Both the position numbers and the translations under genes were made by a program. This document shows, piece after piece, positions 46,768 to 64,000 of a DNA stretch of 64,000 nt (its first letter is position 1; each line of letters opens with the position of its first letter). The stretch covers positions 1,334,501-1,398,500 of the forward strand of contig CALSFV010000211.1 in NCBI GenBank assembly GCA_943737045.1, in the 5' to 3' direction. Origin of the DNA: Parapristionchus giblindavisi (lineage: Eukaryota; Nematoda; Chromadorea; Rhabditida; Diplogasteridae). Under the pieces are notes generated by a model. It saw only the letters and a program-made list of their open reading frames with translations. It was not told the origin of the DNA and made no database searches.

Positions 46768-47341
46768 GTATGCGACATACATTTTCGGTGCCCTCACCGA
46801 GTCATTTTATATAGTGGGTCGATTTAGAAAAATCGCTATTTTTCGCTTAAATTGTAATCTTTCACATACAAATGAGCTTTATATAGTGGGTCCACTCTGA
46901 AAATCAGCCGTATATAGTAGGTCAATCCTCACACTGTGAGGTTATGAAAATGTATGGTATGCGATATTAATATTAATGAATTTATTAACCAATCAACCTT
47001 GCTATCATCATGGCATCGTTTTTACGTACTCCACTGTCTGTCAATTTTGTCTAAAATGATATTTCTATTCTTTTTCAGCGCATAAAGTGTATTATTACAA
47101 TTATTAAAACCCACCATATTTCGAAATTCGATCCACTATATAATAAAAAAACTCCTGTGATGGCGCCGAAAATGTATGAAACGGATTCGTAGTCGGTCTC
47201 GAAAAGTGATTCTTCTAGAACGTTCGGCTAATGACTATCAGTGATTGTATAGGAATCTCCTTTATTGAATTGTGCGCGAAACTCGTATTCAACTGGTGTC
47301 GGTGTGTGCATATTTCTTTGTAGTCAAGACATCTGAGGCAT

Positions 47342-48368
47342 ATATGAGGCCGTTTGCGTAAGAATCGACTAAAAGAAATAAAAATTGGCACAGTAAAAAA
47401 ATCAAATTTTGGAGATCGAGGTTCTCAAGGGTGCTCATGACGATGGTCACGTTCATTTTGCACCTAGAGACACCGCTGAGGCCAGACGACGTCGCGTTGA
47501 AATCGCGTGTTTAGTCATTTCTCGTGACCCGATGGTGCTAAAAATTGCAAAATATACCCTCAGGGGCAGAATTTTATTGCGGTCACGCTTGTCTAATTCA
47601 TTTTCATGGAAAAATTTAGAAATTTTCAAAATTGGAAATTCAGTCGATGGAAAAAAGTCCGTTTTGCGAGATACATAGATCGGACCGGAATGGCATCAGG
47701 ATTCCATAGAAAAAATTTCAGCCAATTTGCGCCCGAGTCATTCGAGATAATCAACTTTTAGTGTAGTCATTTTACCGTTGATGCAGAGGCAAGAGACGAG
47801 AGAGTGTGCTGGGGCGAGAGAGCAAAGAAGCAGGTGAGACGATCAGGATGGGAATGAAGGGGAGTGGACGGGATGCCCTTCCCTTCAACCTTCTCTGCTC
47901 TCTCACAATTCCATACTCTCTAGCCTCTTTCCTACTCTTCAACGATAAAATGACTACACTAAAAGTTGATTATCTCGAATGACTCGGGCGCAAATTGGCT
48001 CAAATTTTTTCTATGGAATCCTGATGCCATTCCGATCCGATCCATGTATCTCGCAAACCGGACTTTTTCCATCGACTGTATTTCCAATTTTGAAAATTTC
48101 TAAATTTTTCCATGAAAAATGTATCAGACAGGCGTGACCGCCTTAAAATTCTGCCCCTGAGGGTATATTTTGCAATTTTTAGCACCATCGGGTCACGAGA
48201 AATGACTAAATACGCGATTTCAACGCGACGTCGTCTGGCCTCAACGGTGGCTCTAGGTGCAAAATGAACGTGACCATCGTTATGAGCACCCTTGAGAACC
48301 CCGATCTCCAAAAGTTTAATTTTTTACTGTGCCGGCACTTAGTCGAGTCTTACGCAAACGGCCTCATA
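47342..48368. mobile_element. 1.0-kb foldback element
   Basis: The arms of about 430 bases run inward from GAGGCCGTTTGCGTAAGA / TCTTACGCAAACGGCCTC and share GGTGCTCATGACGATGGTCA-type sequence. The loop is about 47,780-47,940 with CGAGAGAGTGTGCTGGGG and CTCTCTAGCC-type AG-rich DNA. The 90-100-codon open frames within the arms are mirror shadows, without a recognisable family. Confidence 0.75.
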
Positions 48369-48403
48369 TCTCCTCTATGTATTAGATTTAAGAGAGATGG
48401 CCG

Positions 48404-50394
48404 TTAAGACTCGACCACCCCCCGGACACGTGCGCTAGCAATGGGAACTGGGGGTCCATACTTGGGTGTTAGGAGTGTCCCCTGCCCTTATTACACAAAA
48501 CGGCTGACATTTCCTGTTTGTGCCCTCAGGTTATTAGAAAAAATATTTTTTTATAAAAACTTTAAAAAATCATAATTTTTCAAATTGTTGAGACGAAGTC
48601 GAAATATCATTTGCGTACTGCGTACTAGGGTGCACAGAGCTTACTAATTCGCTATTAACATCGAATGTGCGTTGATTCCTAAACAACTTTTTTTACTCAA
48701 AATTTTGGTTTTTTTCGGACAAATCATGCTTGCTGTAGTTTGCTCCCAACATTTCCGAACAGGTATTGTAGCCTAAGCAATTCTGCATTGATTTCACTTG
48801 AAACTGGGTTCTTCCCGATCGACCATTTTGTCGAATTTTTCGCTCGAACTTCTGAACTTTCGAATTTCCGAACAAATGTTTTATTTTCCAAACGATTGGC
48901 AAACGATTGGTGCGGAATTGTGGTCTACTCAAAGTTTCGAGGTGAGACGAGTAAAATGGCACAAGAAGCCCATCACTTGGATCAATTTGAAAATTTCGAT
49001 TTTCACGACCCCGGGGTCATGGTCCGAAAATTTCAAAATTTCTCAATTTTGAAATGTTTTCATTTATGCGGCCTATTGTGAAGTACTAATGATGTGAATA
49101 ATATTCAGCCAATGCTCAATGGCTGATCTCTCCTTTCAACCAATTTTTCGAAAATTTTCATTCTGATTTTTTTTTGCGTGCGAAAAATCAGAATTGTGTT
49201 TGAATCAGTTTCCAACTTGCTTTCTGTAACGTTCTGTCATAGTACTTTGCAATGTACATAATCAATATGAAAATCGTTCAATTTCGAAAATTCAAAAAAT
49301 TCAATTTGAGTGACTACTTTTTCGGCAAATTTCTGAAATATTGCAGTTTGTCAACTCGAATGCTGCGACAATGAGCAAATGACAATGACAATGTGAAGTT
49401 TCATGATGAGTAAACATAGTAGAACTGAAATCCCGGCATTCGGCTCACTTTTGAAAAATCGATATCCATGACCCCGGGGTCATGGTAAAAAAATATGAAT
49501 TTTCGAAAATCAACGATTTTCATAATGATTATGTATATTGTTAAGTACTATGACAGAATGTTACAGAAAGCAAGTTGGAAACTGATTCAAACACAATTCT
49601 GATTTTTCGCACGCAAAAAAAAAATCAGAATGAAAATTTTCGAAAAATTGGTTGAAAGGAGAGATCAGCCATTGAGCATTGGCTGAATATTATTCACATC
49701 ATTAGTACTTCACAATAAGCCCCATAAATGAAAACATTTCAAACTTGAGAAATTTTGAAATTTTCGTACCATGACCCCGGGGTCATGAAAATCGAAATTT
49801 TCAAATTGATCCAAGTGATGGGCTTCTTGCGCCATTTTATTCGTCTCACCTCGAAACTTTGAGTAGACCACAATTCCGCACCAATCGTTTGCCAATCGTT
49901 TGGAAAATAAAACATTTGTTCGGAAATTCGAAAGTTCAGAAGTTCGAGCGAAAAATTCGACAAAATGGTCGATAGGGAAGAACCCAGTTTTAAGTGAAAT
50001 CAATGCAGAATTGCTTAGGCTACAACACCTGGTCGGAAATTTTGGGAGCAAACTACAGCAAGCATGATTTGTCCGAAAAAAAACCAAAATTTTGAGTAAA
50101 AAAGTGGTTTAGGAATCAACGCACATTCTATGTTAATAGCGAATTAGTAAGCTCTGTGCACCCTAGACGCACCGCAAATGATATTTAGACTTCATCTCAA
50201 CAATTTGAAAAATTATGATTTCTTAATATTTTCGCACTTAAATTAATTTTTCTAATAGCCTCAGGGCACGAACAGGAAATTTCTACTGTTTTGTGTAATA
50301 AGGGCCGGGGACACTCCTAACACCCAAGTATGGACCCCCAGTTCACATTGCTAGCGCACGTGTCCGGGGGTTGGTCAGTATGATCGAGTCTTAG
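48404..50394. mobile_element. 2.0-kb foldback element
   Basis: The ends read AAGACTCGACCACCCCCCGG and, inverted, CCGGGGGTTGGTCAGTATGATCGAGTCTT. The arms are nearly 900 bases each, with a centre near 49,420. TGACCCCGGGGTCATG-type palindromic words occur in each arm (49,010; 49,470; 49,772). The arms differ by a few per cent by eye. There is no transposase; open frames in both arms mirror each other. Confidence 0.75.
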
Positions 50395-50797
50395 GGAACA
50401 TGCCTCTTAAAATATTATTAGATATAGATAATATTATTGTTGTTGTTGTTATTAATAATAATAATAATAATAACAATAATAATAATAATAATAATAATAA
50501 AAATAATAATAATTATTCTAATCGACCCACTATTTTAAAAAATCCTGTGACGGCGCCGAAAATGAATGAAATGGAATAGTAATCGGCATCGAAAAGTGAT
50601 TCTAATAAAGGTAAAGCGGCATGCTCATCAGTGATAGTGGAGGAATATCCTTTATTGAATTGTGCGCGAAACTCGTATTCAACTGGTGTCAGAGTGTGCA
50701 TCTTTCTTTGTAGTCAGTAAGACGTCTGGCGTATATATCTCCTCTATGTATTAGATTTAAAATATTATTAGATACAGATATTATTATTGTTGTTGTT

Positions 50798-50878
<81 letters not shown>

Positions 50879-51160
50879 TATTATTATTATTATAATCGAC
50901 CCAATATTTTAAAAAATCCGGTGACGGCGCCGAAAATGAATGAAATGGATTAGTAGTCAACATCGAAAAGTGATTCTAATAAAGGTAAAGCGATATTCAC
51001 ATCAGTGATAGTGGAGGAATCACCTTTATTGAATTGTGCGCGAAACTCGTATTCAACTGGTGTCAGAGTGTGCATATTTCTTTATAGTCAGTAAGACATC
51101 TGACGCATATATCTCCTCCCCGATGTGCTAGATTGAATATATTATTAGATACAGATATTA

Positions 51161-52484
<1,324 letters not shown>

Positions 52485-52490
52485 TCAGAG

Positions 52491-61194
<8,704 letters not shown>

Positions 61195-61245
61195 GTGAGT
61201 CTATCGGGAGACCGTCGACACCATACCTCGGTAGGCCTCAACTTT

Positions 61246-61247
<2 letters not shown>

Positions 61248-61284
<37 letters not shown>
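61248..61284 (+). repeat. (AAT)n microsatellite with flanking family sequence
   Basis: Preceded by ACCTCGGTAGGCCTCAACTTT, which also occurs (ACCTCGGTAGGCCTCACCTTT) beside (AAT)n at 63,925-63,963 and, inverted, at 62,440-62,472: a dispersed repeat with an attached AAT tract. Confidence 0.8.
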
Positions 61285-61304
61285 GAAATAACATACGACG
61301 ATAC

Positions 61305-61958
61305 GACTGGGCGATCTTGGTCGACGCCTCCGCTGCCTTCTTCTCCGTTGTCTCACGACGAATGCGCTCCTCGGGCTGCTCGAACTGCCGAAGAGTCGAG
61401 TTTGCTGCCTCCGCACCCTGCAAGTTGATCTTTGATCTTTCAAAATAGGAAATTGATCTTTGATCATTTAAAATACCACATTGATTGATCTTTGATCTTA
61501 TAAAATGAGAAAATGATCTTTGATCTTTCAAAATCAATGCATTAATCACGATCACTTTCGGTCACACAATGAACAAATGATCTTTGATCTTGCAAGCTAC
61601 AGTATCAAATTCTTTGATCTCTCAATATCCAAATTGATCTTTGATCTTGAAAGCTACCGTATCTCTTTTGTCCTAGTTGATCTTTTCTCTCAATGTCCTA
61701 GTTGATCTTTTCACTCAATCTCCTGGTTGATCTCTGATCTCTCAATATCCTAGCTGATCTTTGATCTTTCAAAATACCAAGTTGATCTTTGATCTCTCCT
61801 GCACCTACCAGTTCCATGTCATCACCATCGACAGTCGTTGCCTGTCTCAGTATGCGCTCTCTGTTCGCCTCTTCGATCCACGACCAGAACAGATCGAGCA
61901 GACCGTCCATCTCGTCCATAATCACACTGCGGGCGAACGATGCACCGTGGATCAGCTT
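61305..61958 (-). CDS. Two exons of an unidentified minus-strand gene
   Basis: Exon 61,809-61,958 (acceptor ATATCAG, donor GTAGGT) encodes exactly 50 residues including FARSVIMDEMDGLLDLFWSW then IEEANRERILRQATTVDGDD. Exon 61,305-61,417 (acceptor CTTGCAG, donor GTATCG) continues in phase with NSTLRQFEQPEERIRRETTE then KKAAEASTKIAQS, a charged, probably helical segment. GC content and codon use match the GCP exons. No family is recognised. The gene is convergent with the GCP-like gene and overlaps the place where the last GCP exons would be expected. Confidence 0.5.
61427..61800. repeat. TGATCTTT-word cluster in the intron
   Basis: About a dozen (T)GATCTTTGATC words separated by TCAAAATA and TCTCAATATCC phrases. 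The same word forms tandem runs in introns at 38,325-38,355, 39,968-40,030 and 40,285-40,330, and near 1,697-1,720 and 37,708-37,725. Confidence 0.75.
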
Positions 61959-61968
61959 CTGATATTGG

Positions 61969-62090
<122 letters not shown>

Positions 62091-62217
62091 TTATTACTAC
62101 TACTACTACTTACCATCGAAAACCTCTAGTAATGTTGTTAACTCCCAAACACCATTTATCGTGGACGGATGTCCTTTATGCAATTGAGTTGTGAAACTCA
62201 TATTCAACTGGTCTTAC

Positions 62218-62309
62218 GTTTAAATAATCGAATATTGGGGGCGGTTCGGATAATAACTGGTCTATACCAGTTATTATCCGAACCGCCCCCAATATTCGAT
62301 TATTTAAAC
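62218..62309. mobile_element. 92-bp perfect hairpin, TTAA at each end
   Basis: TTTAAATAATCGAATATTGG...CCAATATTCGATTATTTAAA is a perfect inverted repeat with a four-base loop (about 62,262). TTAA at both tips (62,220-62,223 and 62,304-62,307) could be a Kolobok/piggyBac-type target duplication, but TTAA is self-complementary, so the hairpin itself also explains it. Confidence 0.6.
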
Positions 62310-62393
62310 ATCGATTGGATGCCCACCCCAATATCGTCGAAGTATCACGTTCTCATTGAATCCGGAGAGTCGTCAATCATATTTTACCACCTA

Positions 62394-64000
62394 CTTAACA
62401 GAGCATTAACAGAACAGACCACTGCCATTACTTATTATTATTATTATAAAAAAGGTGAGGCCTACCGAGGTACAGTACCGTGCAAAAGTCTGGCCCCAAA
62501 ATTTGAATCGCTATAACTTTCTTCGTACTTGACCGATCGGCCCCCGGCTTGTTTTATTAAATAGTGTAGCCATTGGAGAAAATTTGTGTGTTATTGATTA
62601 TTACCGGCGATGATGAAATGATTTCATCATTCTTGAAATACCGAGGTGCGATCGTAAAAATAGGTTTATTCTCAGGTAGATTTTTTCTAGTACTCCAATT
62701 TTTTATGAGGAACGAACAACTATCGGTGAACGTTTTAGGCCATTAACCACGTTGCTTGCATATCGCTCCAAGGAATTAGCTAATTTCGCCTGACCCATGA
62801 AAATTTCGTAAAAATGTCATAACTCAGTCTGTAGTTGAGCTACGGTCCTCAGATTCAACAAGTATTATTACATGGTCATAGGGCACCACCATGCCAATTT
62901 CAGAAGGATTCCGCTTCTTGAAGAGAAAATTCGAAAAAAATCCCATACCATATTTTGGGCATACGGTATTTACCAGCCGGTTTTTCTAAAAATCTAAAAA
63001 TTTGATATGATGCGCATAAACATCTACCTAGCACATCTACAAAGTGGCGAGATTACAGGAGTTCAATTACGACTTTGCCCATAAAAATACCATTGACAGT
63101 CAAAGTGGAATTTTGCGAGAAAAGAGATAGATAAAAAAGGTGGAATGTCCAATAGTGGAACTAAAATGGGGATACTTGTAGGAAATGTGCTTATAAAACA
63201 CTTGGGTCAAAATCCGATCAAAATTGATATGAAATAAAGGGTACTTGACCCGTAATAATTCTCCAACGAACGAAATTAGATTCCGTCCACTTTGACTGTC
63301 AATGGTATTTTTATGGGCAAAGTCGTAATTGAACTCCTGTAATCTCGCCACATTGTAGATGTGTTAGGAAGATGTTTGTGCACATCATACCAAATTTTTA
63401 GATTTTTAGAAACACCGGCTGGCAAATACCGTATGCCCAAAATATGGTATGGGATTTTTTTCGAATTTTCTCTTCAAGAAGCGGAATCCTTCTGAAATTG
63501 GCATGGTGGTGCCCTATGACCATGTGATAATACTTGTTGAATCTGAGGCCCGTAGCTCAACTACAGACTGAGTTATGACATTTTTACGTAATTTTCATGG
63601 GTAAAGTGAAATTAGCTAATTCCTTGGAGCGATATGCAAGCAACGTGGTTAATGGCCTAAAACGTTCACCGATAGTTGTTCGTTCCTCATAAAAAATTGG
63701 AGTACTAGAAAAAATCTACCTGAGAATAAACCTATTTTTACGATCGCACCTCGGTATTTCAAGAATGATGAAATCATTTCATCATCGCCGGTAATAATCA
63801 ATAACACACAAATTTTCTCCAATGGCTACACTATTTAATAAAACAAGCCGGGGGCCGATCGGTCAAGTACGAAGAAAGTTATAGCGATTCAAATTTTGGG
63901 GCCAGACTTTTGCACGGTACTGTACCTCGGTAGGCCTCACCTTTTTTATAATAATAATAATAAGTAATGGCAGTGGTCTGTTCTGTTAATGCTCTGTTAA
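62394..64000. repeat. 1.6-kb palindrome cut by the window end
   Basis: AGAGCATTAACAGAACAGAC at 62,399 is mirrored at the extreme right edge. The arms run to about 63,105 and from about 63,290, with a loop of about 185 bases. Because the match still holds at base 64,000, the true left-right extent is larger than the window shows. Confidence 0.85.
62473..63922. mobile_element. Foldback with Tc1/mariner-like ends (CAGTACCGTGCAAAAGT)
   Basis: The ends CAGTACCGTGCAAAAGTCTG and the inverse are flanked by TA (62,471-62,472 and 63,923-63,924), the canonical Tc1/mariner boundary. The arms are about 630 bases. The palindrome continues past both ends into flanking (AAT)n family DNA. No transposase is present. 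Confidence 0.7.

Larger units (their letters stand above)
47225..51150 (+). repeat. Triplicated segment (about 130 bp plus (AAT)n), first copy split by two foldbacks
   Basis: The phrase CCTTTATTGAATTGTGCGCG plus AAACTCGTATTCAACTGGTG recurs at 47,260, 50,650 and 51,020, followed in the later two by (AAT)n/(ATT)n tracts (50,440-50,515; 50,797-50,892). The first copy is interrupted by the foldbacks at 47,342-48,368 and 48,404-50,394; its right remnant (TCTCCTCTATGTATTAGATTTAA) lies between and after them. Confidence 0.7.

Noticed and set aside
47409..48311. Two matching 90-100-codon proteins on opposite strands
   Set aside because: They are the two arms of a foldback; start and end have no splice or domain support, and similarity to each other is only the inverted repeat.

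Overview
This is 64 kb of AT-rich eukaryotic nuclear DNA made of small exons, short introns (about 50-250 bp, GT..AG) and a very high load of foldback and inverted-repeat mobile DNA. Three signals point, without proof, to a nematode or a close ally: arrays of TTAGGC-type units (the nematode telomere motif) at 6.2-7.2 kb and near 24.2/24.9 kb; an Argonaute lacking slicer residues, like the worm-specific WAGO clade; and the recurring TACTGTAG/TACGGTAG words familiar from rhabditid intergenic DNA. No prokaryotic gene organisation is present. LAYOUT. 0-7.7 kb: a graveyard of non-autonomous elements (MITEs with TA, TTA/TAA or 9-10 bp target duplications, a tRNA-derived SINE caught in a foldback, TTAGGC satellite) and a reverse transcriptase fragment. 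7.96-11.43 kb: a 13-exon Kolobok-like transposase (THAP-like zinc finger plus DDE domain with an acidic tail) interrupted by a TA-flanked hairpin MITE. 12.4-12.6 kb: last exons of a minus-strand gene. 12.67-36.75 kb: a giant near-perfect palindrome with arms of about 12 kb and a spacer of about 105 bp. Each arm carries a complete 14-exon, 538-codon-class Argonaute-like gene (pointing to the centre) and the last exons of a divergently transcribed single-pass membrane protein. The left arm alone has a 2.4-kb foldback element and the right arm alone has a 5'-truncated LINE with its target duplication; each arm therefore preserves the other's empty site. 38.2-46.2 kb: a type II membrane protein with LDL-receptor class A repeats, its 3' half tandemly duplicated (unit about 3.6 kb) together with the 5' exons of the next gene. 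45.6-61.2 kb: exons of a gamma-tubulin complex component (GCP-family) gene whose introns have been invaded by foldbacks, a 1.3-kb (ATT)n tract, a mariner, and a foldback element carrying the last exons of a Mutator-like (MULE) transposase. 61.3-62.0 kb: two exons of an unidentified minus-strand gene. 62.4 kb to the end: another palindrome with Tc1/mariner-like ends, cut by the window edge. HOW IT FITS TOGETHER. The strongest story is the interplay of palindromes and small-RNA machinery: a slicer-dead, MID-less Argonaute present twice, tail to tail, in an arrangement that would give hairpin RNA if transcription read through the centre. The palindrome could also be an assembly or amplification artefact or two joined haplotypes; that must be settled first. 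Exon borders below were placed by eye from splice signals and reading frame; no search, alignment or folding program was run.
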